Assembly (NCBI RefSeq): GCF_901709675.1 | Contig: NC_051097.1 | Span: 8,410,039 to 8,474,038 of the forward strand | DNA length: 64,000 nt | DNA from: Syngnathus acus | Taxonomy: Eukaryota > Chordata > Actinopteri > Syngnathiformes > Syngnathidae | Direction: 5' to 3' | In this document: positions 1-11,840 of the stretch, one piece after another | Layout: every line of letters starts with the position of its first letter | Numbering within the stretch: position 1 is the stretch's first letter | Translations under genes and position numbers: made by a program | The notes under the pieces: model-generated | Seen by the model: only the letters and a program-made list of their open reading frames with translations | Told to the model about the DNA's origin: nothing | Databases searched by the model: none

Positions 1-964
1 CGCAAGCATGGTAAGCAAAGAGAGGTTGCTGCATAAATCAGTAGCTTTGAGATTTCTAGAAGGAGCCACACATGCTTGCACTCAGTAGGTAAAAGGTGCT
101 ACAAATACAGGAAAGAAAATTAGTGCCATATCTTAACCCCACCAAGTGGCAGCATTAGAAAGTGGACTTAAAATGGAACCTAGGGGAACGCCACAATCTA
201 AGAAGAAGCCAAAATAAAATACTTCATGCGAATGCTTAGTGATCATCAGAAAATCCTTAACAGTAACTGGTTGAAAACTAAATTAAGATTTTACCTAAAA
301 CAGGTAACCTGCAAATATTCTATAATTAGTAGATTTGTAAAATTTTTGCAAATTTTAGCATCAATCAGTCAGTGCTTCTCTTTCAATTTTCGACCCCGAA
401 AGCATCAAAATGTGTTTGACATTGACATGTTAATCTGCATTGCGCCGTGTAACTGAAAAGCCCTGTTATGACATGTCCCTTTCCCCTTGGCCATGCACTC
501 AAGGAGCCCGCAATGGCGTTAATGGCGCCTTTCAAGTGTTAGAGACAAGCGAGTGCCCACCTTTTTTTTTTTTTTCCCTCATGTCCAATCTCAAAGAGCG
601 TGGGTGTGTGTTGTCCATCAATCCACCGGGTCATTTCACGGCATTTTAACACTAGCATGGCATGTTACATTACAAATCATATTCAACAGGGAGGCTGCAA
701 TGTCTTTTTTTTCTCCACTATATAGATTTTTTTTTTTTTTTTTACCCCCCTCCGGTTTTTGCGATTGTGCTGGTCCAACAATTGAATGAATTTAATTCTA
801 TTCCTCTTTGCTTTACTATTGTCATCCATCACAATATTATAACTTGGCACAATTCATGGAGATGTAAATGACCTTTAAAAATAGACACCACTTACTACTA
901 CTTTCCTGTTAGTAATCTACTGTGGACTTATCTAACCTACATCTTTTACAATTTCTGCTTCCAG
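1..964. other. non-coding, presumed amacr intron
   Basis: No ORF here resembles a protein and no exon with matching splice sites is visible. The stretch is AT-rich with several poly-T runs (about 560-575 and 727-743) and ends in the acceptor of the amacr exon at 965. Confidence 0.6.
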
Positions 965-1719
965 GTGGAAGGCGCTGCCTACGTTGGCTCGTTCGTGTGG
1001 AAATCCCGCAGCCTCGGCATGTGGGATCGCCCTCGCGGGGAGAACATGTTAGACGCCGGCGCGCCTTTCTACGACACGTACCGTACGGCCGACGACAAAT
1101 ATGTGGCAGTGGGCGCCATTGAGCCGCAGTTTTACAGGCAACTGCTTCGAGGTTTGTTGATTTCGTGAAAAGTGTCGAGTGACTCATGACCTGCTATGTT
1201 TATATTTAAGTAGATATGCGAAATGTAATCGTCTGAGTTACTGCCACCTACAGGACTGGAGTGGAACATAACTTACAACATTTGGTGTTTTTTTTTTTCC
1301 CCCACTAAGGCTTGGAATTAGATGAGGAGCAGTTACCTCCACAGATGAGTTTCTCAGACTGGCCAGACCTCCGGCGAATCTTCTCTGAGCGTTTCGCTTC
1401 CAAGACTCAAGCGGAATGGTCGCAAATTTTCGACGGGACGGATGCCTGCGTGACGCCCGTGTTGTCGTTTGACCAGGTGAGCTCACACCCGCACAACAGT
1501 GAGAGGGCTTCCTTCGTGAAGGACTCTAGCGGTGAGGAAAGCCCCAGACCGGCCCCCCTCCTCTCCCGGACCCCCGCCGAGGCTTCCGTGGACCCTGGCC
1601 CGCTTATCGGAGAACACACCGTCGAAGTACTCAAGGAGTACGGGTACGAAACCTCGGAAATTGACAAAATGCTCTCTGCTGGTGTTGTGGAGTGCAATGG
1701 TGTCAGGGCTAAATTGTAA
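965..1719 (+). CDS. amacr: alpha-methylacyl-CoA racemase, last two coding exons (5' part outside window)
   Basis: Coding exons are 965-1151 and 1310-1719, joined in phase 1 (donor gtttgt, acceptor ctaag). The protein is the C-terminal half of a family III CoA-transferase: the segments [29 protein letters not shown] and [13 protein letters not shown] match AMACR closely. The enzyme racemises the 2-methyl group of branched-chain acyl-CoAs and bile-acid intermediates so that peroxisomal beta-oxidation can proceed; it works in peroxisomes and mitochondria. The protein ends in AKL, a PTS1-like tripeptide. Upstream exons should lie left of the window, since nothing coding is seen in 1-964. A poly(A) signal AATAAA lies at 1907-1912. 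The next gene is slc45a2, the same neighbour as in tetrapods. Identification is secure; only the start is missing. Confidence 0.95.
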
Positions 1720-4700
1720 CGGGTAGCTTTTATTTTATCGGCTTAAGGGGGAGTCAGTAAATTGAAAGTCTGGTCTCATAATGAGGCGTAAGCGTAATAA
1801 TTAGTCTGTTAATTAATTTTGAAGGGAAGTACTTCGAGGCAATGCACTACTTTTTTGTGACTAGCAATTTGCTGTTCAAAAAAGGAAAAAGATACGGGAA
1901 AAAAGGAATAAAGTTGTCATTTGAAACTGAGTATAAAAGCGAAATCACATCACAAGGGTAACGTTGATTTGGAGGAAAAAATTGTTTACTGTCCTAAGTG
2001 CCAAAAATGATAGCTGTACATTTATAAAAAAAAAAAAAAAAATCAGGAATTTCAGAAAATAATAACAGAAGAATAAACTTGAATTACAACAGTTGAATTG
2101 ATCTTGCTTGTGTTGGGATGTGAATGTTAATTTAATTTTAGTTAGGAAGGTGGACGCATTCCTTGCAGTGTTTCTAAAAATGAATCCATTTTAAATATTA
2201 TCCCACAAAATACCATCCAGTTGCTCAGTCAATTAGTCGAATCCCCATCCCTCACATATATTAAAAGGGAGCGCGATTGTAATGCAATTGAAGTCCTCTT
2301 CCCCAGTAATTGTGTCTATTTATCGATAAAAGCCTCCGGGATGTCGACCGCCTGGCATAAGCGGCTAAGGATCGATCGCCATGGAGATAGCGTAATGCTT
2401 TCAAAGTGAAGTGCCGAAAATATGTTCAAATACATTCACAGGGACGAGGGACGAGCTTATGACATACTCTGTATAAATGTTCCAAGGCCACAGATAATTG
2501 AGTACATTGAGTACAATTTTTTATTTATTTTTTTTAAACTGCCAACTCCCATAAAATGTCAAATGTTCACAAAAATAGTCAAAAATTAATGACTTGGATT
2601 AATTGTGATTGCCGCAGTGATAAGATTCACTTTTGGTCCCTTTCGTCCTACTTTCTCATGATCAGATAAGGAAAAAAAAAAAAAAAGCCTTCTCACATTT
2701 ATAATTCATTTGTGCCCCTTTAGTGACCACAAATGAGCTCTTGCCACTTTTCCTTGCTGCTGCTTGCCACTTTTTCATTTGCTCAGATAATTAAAAATTA
2801 GGCCACCGTGGTCTAGGGATGACTGGTTACTGTTTGTTATCGCTGAGACTGCAGAATTTAGTCTTTGTAAAAGTTAACTAACCGAACCCACTTAACCTAA
2901 ACAAGACAAAAATTGCGCAATCTCTGTTTGCCGCAGCCATTTTCGGATCAATCCTAAAACAAACGGAATTTGTCTTCGATATGGAGATGGAGGCCTGGTT
3001 GTTGTGTTTATTACAAATCCTCTGGAGATAAATAGAAACAGTATTCAGCTCTCTTGCTTTCTAACTATGTGAGCTTCAAATTGTCAAGCAGGCTTTTGTT
3101 GTGTCAAGTGGGTGTTTTGAAAGAGGGGGGCAGACATGTCAGGAAAAAGACGTCTCGCACAGCTGGCAGCTCGCTGGAACTTTTAATTGCCCGCCTTGAG
3201 TCTGATGTTGTCCGTACAATAACAGCAAGAACGTTTCTCGGACCGCATATTTAATGCAAAGCCATTATTTCATTTATTTATTTTTAGACTCGTGTATAAT
3301 ATGGTACCGTTCGTTTTCATATTTTTCTTTATACACAAAATAAATGAAATATCAATTTTAAACTCCACTTCGTATTTACTTGGGGTATTTTTTTGATGTT
3401 CCAATATATTTTATGATTTCAATCATGGAAGTGGGCAAAGGAATGACAATTTCAGAATATATTTTTAGATGACCATAGGTGCTACACAATTATAGTAATC
3501 TCTGCCTTTGTGCCAAAAATGACGGCTATTATTTTCCTCCAGACAGAATGTAGTGATTATGCAGCGGCTGCCAAATTGGGCAAAATTTGTGCAATGTCGA
3601 AAGCTTGTGGCAAGCTGTGAAATCCTCAAGTTAAGCACAGGAATAAAATACCACAGAAAGAACACTTTACAAAATGATTTTACCACCATAAAAAATCCAA
3701 AGACTTTTTCATTTTGAAAAGGCGAATGACAGAAAAAGCAGCATAATTCATCACAAAGAACTTTTTGTCTTTGGAACCTTGACGTGAGACCACATTGCCT
3801 GCAATCTCTCTTAGAAAAATGTCTAAATTGCTTGAGGGGACTACAAATAAAAATCAACCCCCATGAGGATTTGCTGACGCACGTCGCATAAACGCATACA
3901 TTCAGATTAGCTTTCGTCTCCTCAGGAGGCCCGAAGCAGCACGATGTATAAAAACATAACCATTTTCGGATCAATCCCAAGACATTGATTCACGGAATTC
4001 ATTAAATAACGACATGAAATGCCGAAAATATTTAAAAAAAAAAAAGTATTTTTAAATCACATTCACAATATCTGCTTGACAGATTTTTTTCTTGGTTGAA
4101 TGTGACTTATTCCATTATGTAAAAAGTATACGGGTTCTAAAAAGTTTGGGAAACACTTCAATTAAAAGTAGCCATCCTGACATCGAAAAGAATGTTATCA
4201 ATGCGTTCCCATGATCAGCCCCAGGACTTAACTTTGAGCACAGTCATTGTCAAACAAGGAAACGAGCAGAAACAATTTGCTAGCTTAGCTCGAGGTATGT
4301 TTTGGTTGCAGCTGAACGCTCGAGACATGTGGTTGTACTGTTTTTTGTGGAAGGGGGGGGGCTCCAAAAGTTTGCAAAAGTACAATTCAATATTTGTAGC
4401 ATTGTGACTTCCTGGAATCAGCTCAATGTTTGACTGAATCTCATGAATGCGGCCTCACACTCGCACGTGAGGCCTCAAACGTTCCCATGAGCGGCCCCAG
4501 GTCTTCGCTCTGCCCACTTGAGGGGACGAGACCTTTACTAATCTCATAAATACGACTAACTTCTCTCCCCCTCTCTCTTTCCCTCCCTTCCCGGAGCCCA
4601 ACTCGGCTCTTCCCAGACGGGCCGGCGAGGACTCACATGAGCGGTAAAGCCGTGAGGGTCTCGCACTCTGCTATGCAGTAGTCCAAAAGGATTTAGCACC

Positions 4701-4756
4701 CATGCAAGGAGCGGATCTTTAGACCGTTTTAGTCCGTACATTTTTGCCCTCCAAAC
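1720..4756. other. amacr 3'UTR and amacr-slc45a2 spacer with slc45a2 promoter
   Basis: About 3 kb without a supported gene. It begins with the amacr 3'UTR (AATAAA at 1907-1912). The middle is AT-rich. A short sequence (ccattttcggatcaatcc) occurs at about 2939 and again at 3960. The 171-codon minus-strand ORF at 3465-3980 has no recognisable domain and I treat it as chance. The last 300 bases are the slc45a2 upstream region, with two E-boxes. Confidence 0.6.
4633..4640 (+). promoter_or_regulatory. M-box type E-box (TCACATGA) upstream of slc45a2
   Basis: TCACATGA lies about 117 bases before the slc45a2 ATG. A second E-box, CACGTG, lies at 4464-4469. MITF/TFE proteins bind TCAYRTGA and CACGTG, and slc45a2 is a melanocyte gene, so these are plausible MITF sites. 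Binding is inferred from motif and position only. Confidence 0.4.
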
Positions 4757-7700
4757 ATGACCCTTTTATCGGAGGACCAGTCCGCCAGGCCCCAGCCTTG
4801 CCGGGTCCCGGAGCCGACAAAGAATGGAGGCTCCTCGCCGCAGGACTCGAAGGCTCTGACCGCCTCCAAAGACTACTACATGGACAGCGCAGAGGGCACC
4901 GTCTTCGGGCAGGTGGAGCCGCCCAGGCGCTCTCGGGGCCGCCTGATCCTCCACGGCCTGGTCATGTTCGGAAGGGAATTCTGCTACGCGGTGGAGGCGG
5001 CGTTCGTCACGCCCGTGTTGCTCAGCGTGGGCCTGCCGCGCAGCATGTACAGCCTGGTGTGGTTGATCAGCCCCATCCTGGGCTTCTTGCTGCAGCCCAT
5101 CATCGGGTCGGCCAGCGACTACTGCCGCTCGCCATGGGGGCGGCGGAGGCCCTACATCCTGACGTTGGGTCTCCTCATGCTTGTGGGCATCACCATGTTC
5201 CTCAACGGAGATCTCATCATCTCAGGTTAGGAAATGAGTTGCTCTGAAGCAGATGTTGGTTTAAATTTAATTGATTATTAATGAATTCCTCTAAAGTGTC
5301 CCTGACGCTAACACAAGCAACCGATGTAAGTTTTAAGGCGCATATGACATTTTGTAAACTGATAGTAATGTATTCACTGGCGGAGTTGGGGGGAGGGGGT
5401 TCGGGGGCACTGCCTCCCCTAAAAAACGCCCCACCCCAGGACCAAGACCAAGCTTACTACTCATTGGACACAACATTAGGGACACATCCAATCAGTCAAA
5501 TTTGATCCGAGGTTGGGGACTTGAGTCACATGACTTACTGTAACTCCAGGTAGACTTAAAGAAATAATGGCTGACAAATTTGGCTTGTACTGAGTCCAGC
5601 TAATATGGCCATGCCCCACATTAACATTTAAGCACCGAGACCCTGAATGCCTCGTGGCTCTAAATAATAAAAAACCCATAATCATTATTTCAACCCATCC
5701 ATTTAATCTGTTTTCTATTCATCAGTTGTAATCATAACATTGTGCTAATGCGATGATCCCTCTTGAATCTCTGCACTTGTTTCTCCCCTGTTGGTCATTT
5801 ATTAGCATGCTAATGGCAGCGTCTTCAATCGCCGGCGTGCTTGCGGGTGTATTGCAATCGTTGGAAGGATTCCATGTGGTACCTAAGGGCTTGTTATTAA
5901 AAGCAAGAACACTATTGATGTTGCCCAAAAGTGCATATCTTCTATTTGAAGAATCTCGCACCACCAAACAAATAGAGCGGAATTGCAGTTTACGAACAAT
6001 TAGGCAATTTTGTTGTCATTGTTTTGCAGCGCTATTCGCCGACAGGTCGGCGCGGCGGACGTGGGCCATCGTGTTAGTGATGCTGGGCGTGGTGCTGTTC
6101 GATTTTGCCGCCGACTTCATCGACGGGCCCATCAAGGCTTACCTGTTTGACGTGTGCTCCCACCAGGATAAGGAGCGAGGCCTCCACTATCATGCTCTGC
6201 TCACTGGTATGATGTGCTCATTTCAATTGTGTTCAGTTGTTTTTACTCGTTTCTCACAAAACATTTGAATAAACTATACAATTATATTGGTGGTAAAATA
6301 AGACACTGCACAACAAAACTAGGAATGATTTTTTTCCATCTGCGCAAAACCTTTGAATGATTGCGTAAACATTCTTGTGATCTGTAAAAAAAAAAAAAAA
6401 AAAAAATACTTAAATACATTTTTACTATAATTCAATTTGAGATCTTATTAAAATACATTATTTCTGTTTTCTGCTGAACTTTTAAATGGCATAAGTAGCC
6501 TCATGGGTTGTAAAATAAAATAAAATAAACTCCCGGTATATATTTTGAAGAGTTGCTATTGAAAATGAAAAAAAACCAACAACTTAAAAACGTGCTCAAT
6601 TATTAAGGACTATTATTAATTATTAAGGACTACATCATTAAGTTAATACCAATTAAAAATTGGCTGTTAGCGGCATTAGTGGCTAATAACCAGCTGCTAA
6701 ACAAGTGCCCAAGATTGGCTTCCAAAAGCCGCTGGCCAACTTTTCAAAAGTCATTTTAATAAGCCAAAATGAAATTGCCCACTTTGAAGCTGCCACCCTT
6801 ACACTTCCTATTGATCAATTTTTCATACGCCAGGCTTAGTCAAATGTGCTTTTTTGAACAAAGTGGCTCCTGTGGTTCTAAAGTCTCATACTCACCAATG
6901 TTTCTAGAAAGTTCCAATTTAAGGAAAACTCACAGAGCCCAGTTCTCCGAAGGACACCTTGTGACTAATGTTACATAGTCGACTTGAGGTGACGCGAGCG
7001 TTTCGACGCAGTCCGACTGTAATCAGGCAGTCATGTGCTGTGGTCATGCGTCGGGGCTGAGCGAGCCTCGGAGGCCTTGCGTGCACATGATTCTTTCTTC
7101 TCGCTTGGAATGTGGGGGGTGAGATGAAGGAGGAGGACGGTGAGGTGGAATCAATTTGTGCTCACCAGGAATTCACTTTCAAAAGCCTTTCGTGGAGAGG
7201 AATGGATGAATGTCTTTTTTTTTTTTACTTGTGATAAAAGGTCATTTCTAGCCATTCTGTTCATTTCTAATGTGCTGGTTATGAATAAATGCCAAAAAAT
7301 ACAATTACCGTAATTTTCGGACTATAAGTCGCGTTTTTTTTCATAGTTTGGGTGGGGGGGCGACTTATACTCAGGAGCGACTTATATACATATATATGGT
7401 TTTTTTCACTTTTTTGGGCATTTTATGGCTGGTGCGACTTATACTCCGGTGCGACTTATAGTCCGAAAATTACGGTACGTTAATCATAACACATCGAGAG
7501 AAGCGATTAAATTAATTATTAGTTAGCATCCTGCTGTCTCTTCCAGGTCTGGGCGGAGCGTTTGGCTACCTGATGGGCGCCATGGACTGGGTTCACACCG
7601 GTCTGGGCCAGCTGCTGGGCTCCGAGTACCAGGTCATCTTCTTCTTCTCGGCGCTCACCTGGAGTTTCTTCCTCACCATCCACCTCTTCAGCATTCCCGA

Positions 7701-10204
7701 GGAGCCCCTGGACAAAGCGGCCGCCCGGCAACCTTCGGTGCTCAACGCCCTGAGGCAGCTGGGCTCCCAGCAGAACGGCTACGGAACTTTAGGCAAAGAC
7801 GCCGAGGACCCGCCGCCGGTTCCCGTCCAGGACATCAGAGCGAGGTCCTTCTCGGCTCTCGGGGAGGCCAACGCTGTCACCTCCAGTGCCAAACAGCCCA
7901 GTAAGGAGGTACAGTGTTGGCACGCTGTTAAGTTCTTGTAAAAAAAAAAACAATTGAGATAAAGGGGAAACACGTGATGATGCATTCACAGGCCGGTGAA
8001 AGGATGACGCTCAAGTCGCTGCTGAAAGCCACCATCAGCATGCCCAACCACTACCGCTACCTGTGCATCAGTCACCTCCTGGGATGGACGGCGTTCCTCT
8101 GCAACATGCTCTTCTTCACCGACTTCATGGGCCAGGTGAGAATTGTCAACCTTCTCGGATGTGCGTGCTCTCCTACATGTACTGTAAGTGGAAGAAAAAA
8201 AAACTGAATTAAGTGTATGAATACTGGCAAGCGTTGAATCATAATTCTGTTTCCCGTCATCGTGACCCCCTGCTGATGAGATTTAAGATGGAGTATATGT
8301 AATCAGAAAGCAATTCAGATGTTGCCAATGAAAGGATTTGAAAGTTCACAGCGTGAAGCCTTTTTTCCTTGACGCCTTGGGATCTTTACATAACAGGCGC
8401 ATATAGAAAAGCTCGAACTCCCCCGCCGACTTCAAAATCAACCTCATCAGCAGACGCGTGATGAAGTCGCAACAGGAAGGCTTTCGGGAATTGAGAGAAA
8501 AAAAAAATCTGCTTCTCCCCAGATCGTCTACAAGGGCAACCCGTACGCCGAGCACAACTCCACTTCGTACGCCACTTACGAACACGGCGTGGAAATCGGT
8601 TGCTGGGGCTTGTGCATCAACGCCGTGTCCTCGGCTGTTTTCTCATGTAAGTGCCTTGATTGAAATGGATTGAAGATGAAGCGCTTCTGTGAAAATGGAA
8701 GGCCAACTCACACCTCCACAGACCGTCGCATCGAAAAGGCCAATTTTCAAAGGAAGACGAAGGAAATCCCTCGGGGGTGAAGTTGGTTCGCACTTCTTTT
8801 GGCTCTCATCTAGTTGGGCGCAGGGCTAATGAGGCTGTTTCATTTCCGAGATTCCAGCTACTTTCACCGCGGGATACTTTTTTCCCCGTGGTCATTGAGT
8901 CATCATCAATTATTGTACAAAAGACCACAGTGTGACAGCAGTGAAGCTCCAAATAGATCAGAGTGATAACAAAAGGGACGTCCGTCTAAAGTGAAACCCA
9001 GATTTAACGGATGAATTGGGGGGAAAGGCTCATCCATAACAATATTTTTTTCATTTTTTTTCATGCAGATGTGCAGCGTTTATTGCTGCCCTCCGTGGGC
9101 CTGAAGGGTTTGTACTTCTTGGGCTACTTTGTGTTCGGCCTGGGCACGGGCCTCATCGGCCTCTTCCCCAACGTCATCGCCACGCTGGTCCTGTGCAGCG
9201 TCTTTGGCGTCATGTCCAGCACGCTCTACACCATCCCATTCAACCTCATCGCAGAGTACCAGCGTGAGGAGGAGGTACGTCCTCAATATGAGATTGGTGA
9301 GGTCGGAAGTACGTGCAATCGTGGATATCGGAGAACTGAGACGGGCTTGTTTTTGTTCATGTCCACTCTGGAAAATAGCTCAACTTGAGGAACAGAAGCC
9401 ACCTTATTTTCGATTTTAATCAAAGTAGAGCCAATTGTTTTTCCTCTCCTCTTACACTGAACCTAATGGAGTATCGAGCTGAGGCACAGAGACGGAATTG
9501 TACAAAAAGGCTTAATCGCGAATGGGGACGTCTTTCCTTTATAGCATCTCCGCGTCTGAATTTCTCAAGACAACACGTCAATATAACGCTAAGTGGTGTA
9601 ATAAATTCTATTCCGACAGGCTGTTCTCACATTGTCCCCGGAGGAAGAATGATTTTTATTTTTACCCCGATTCAAGCTGGGAGGTTTTTTTTTAAATCCC
9701 GACAAGATGACTCATGTCGAGATAGTGGCGGCAACTCTGCAGGTTGTTTGCAAAGCTCTAATTACTCAACAAGAGCAAGTCAGATATTGATAGAGTTAAA
9801 TGGACTATTTTATTTTATGTTTTTTTTTTTTTAACATTTATATCATTTCCTCATTTGCGGTGGAGTGAAGAATACAAGAGCCAAAATCCACGTGCAATTG
9901 ACGTCCATTATATAAAATCCGTCAGCCAATCATCAATCTCCCCCCCCCCCCCCAGGAGGAAATGGCTCGTCGCGGCGGCGGCGAGACCGCACGGGGCACG
10001 GGCGTTGACTGCGCCGCCCTCACCTGCATGGTGCAGCTGGCCCAGATCTTGGTGGGTGCGGGCCTGGGCGCCCTGGTCAACATAGTGGGCAGCGTGGTGG
10101 TGGTGGTCCTGTCCGCCTCCACTGTGTCCTTGCTGGGCTGCATGTTCATCGCACTCTTTGTCAGACAAGCTCACTTATCGCCTTCCCCGTTGCACAATTT
10201 GTAA
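4757..10204 (+). CDS. slc45a2: membrane-associated transporter protein SLC45A2 (MATP)
   Basis: Seven exons: 4757-5225, 6030-6206, 7547-7908, 7992-8135, 8523-8646, 9069-9274 and 9956-10204. The sum is 1731 nt, 576 aa. The protein is a 12-TM, sucrose-transporter-like MFS member of melanosomes that supports melanosomal pH and tyrosinase function; its loss gives albino or golden fish and oculocutaneous albinism type 4. Visible marks are the GRRRP motif at residues 128-132, the segment [20 protein letters not shown], a long variable cytosolic loop in exon 3, and the conserved end region [14 protein letters not shown]. The start ATG heads the family N-terminus. Exon 3 has a second, out-of-frame donor at 7901, and exon 7 has a 14-C tract before its acceptor. 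Poly(A) signals lie at 10211-10216 and 10235-10240. It is convergent with rxfp3. Confidence 0.96.
7306..7477. mobile_element. MITE with about 27-bp terminal inverted repeats in slc45a2 intron 2
   Basis: The left end (taccgtaattttcggacta...) and the right end (...tagtccgaaaattacggta) are reverse complements over about 27 bases, and the interior repeats the motif gcgacttatactc/agtcgc. The whole element is about 172 bp, has no coding capacity, and is flanked by TA on each side, as expected for a Tc1/mariner-like non-autonomous element. The family is inferred from the TA target and the terminal repeats. Confidence 0.75.
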
Positions 10205-11840
10205 TATTTCAATAAAGACTATTATGTATTGCTAAATAAAGATTCTTTATAATGTCATTTTCAAGTGTGTGTCGTTGATTGAGCAGTCAGAAATTGGAAA
10301 TCTGTCGATTCCCAGTGGGTGCACCATCTCAGTGTGACCAGTAGAGGCGCTGTGGTTACACGCTAAACTAATTTGTGGTGTGAAGATGAATCTAAAAGTA
10401 AGATTGTGAGAATGAAACATTTTCCCCTAAAATATGATTTGATAATATGACTGTTTAATTTGTAAAAGATTACTCAAAAGCTTTCCTGTCAGATCTTTTT
10501 GGTTTTATTTATATTTTCACAACTTGTTAAAATAGTTTCCTCTTATATTTTCAAATAGCTAGTCAGAATGTTTTGTTTTTTAGAAAATGGTAATGTCTTT
10601 ATTATTACAACTCTTTTCCCCTTTTATTCTAACTTTGTGTTGTAAAAAAAAAACATAATTTCTTTGTTGACCACCACTCTTTACAATCTTCTTTTTCAAA
10701 CCTGTCTATAGAGAGATTCTTCTCCAGGGTCCAGCATGTTTTTTTTTTCCTTAGAATGTTTTCGACCATTTTTGTTGTAAAGGTTATAAAATGCCAGAAA
10801 GCTTTTTTAATTTCAGCTGGAAGGTCAACTTTTTTTCAACCCCATTTAGCAGAAATTGCCTTTGCCACCCTTGTTAAGATAGAAAAAAATGGTTGCTGTT
10901 GCTGCGGAGCTTATTTAAACTCGTTATTTTTCTTTATGAAATCATGATTTCACCCTTGTAAAAATTAGGACGTTTTTTCCTTTAGTGTTCCAATTTTCCC
11001 TGTGTTCTTTGAAATGTATTTGTTAAAATGAAAAATAATATTTTATGGATAACCTTTTACCTTTTGTGCGACAATGTCAAAATCATGACTTTTTCAGTGT
11101 TTGAATTTTTACCGTATCATTTGATATTGAATCACATAAATTACTTTTTCAATCATAATTTTAATGTTGCAGCTCGTGAAGTGAAAGCGTAATTCATGTA
11201 CGGTGCTGTAATGTGGGAAAGGAGAGCCACAGTAACCTTTTCAGCCATTTATTGAATGAAACAAACACTCAAATACATAATGACAACATTCACAAGGAGC
11301 TGCTGTAGGCCACAACTCGCATAAAATGCTCACACATGGACTAACCAAGCAACCCAACTTTGGCTCCTAATGGCTCAAACCCTTTAAAGGCAGTAATTAC
11401 ATTACATAAACCAATTTACTACTTTATATTCTCTTATTAGGTTTATGTTTTTGTACAGTGCAATGTACCCACACTTAAAATGCAAGCAGGCAATATAGTA
11501 CACACCAACAACAAAACGTGAATTTGCTGACAGGGTGGAATTTTTCGATTTAGCTTAATATGGTAATTCCAACAACATTAAACTCCATACATAACGTGAT
11601 GATAATAACAAAACATAAGTGCAAATATCTCATTTGCAACTGCGCTGCAGTCACAAAATGCTGTTGCTGCAAAAAAATAGGGTGGACATGAAATGTAGGT
11701 TGCGCAAGCAACATTTTTAATTAATGAAAGTATAATACAGGTTTAACTTGTGGACCCAAAATAATGCAAGTCGTGTTTTTTTAACACTGTACTCAACTAT
11801 TTTTGCCACCTTACTAATGTCTTATCTGTCGTGTCTGTTT
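10205..11840. other. 3'UTRs and spacer between convergent slc45a2 and rxfp3
   Basis: This holds the slc45a2 3'UTR (AATAAA at 10211-10216 and 10235-10240) and, from the right, the rxfp3 3'UTR on the minus strand, with a reverse-strand AATAAA at 11248-11253. It is AT-rich and no coding exon is seen. The last about 80 bases (from 11762) are also present, near-identical, at 17803. Confidence 0.65.

Noticed and set aside
3465-3980. 171-codon minus-strand ORF in the amacr-slc45a2 spacer
   Set aside because: No domain, no homology I recognise, AT-driven composition and no splice or promoter context; chance ORF.
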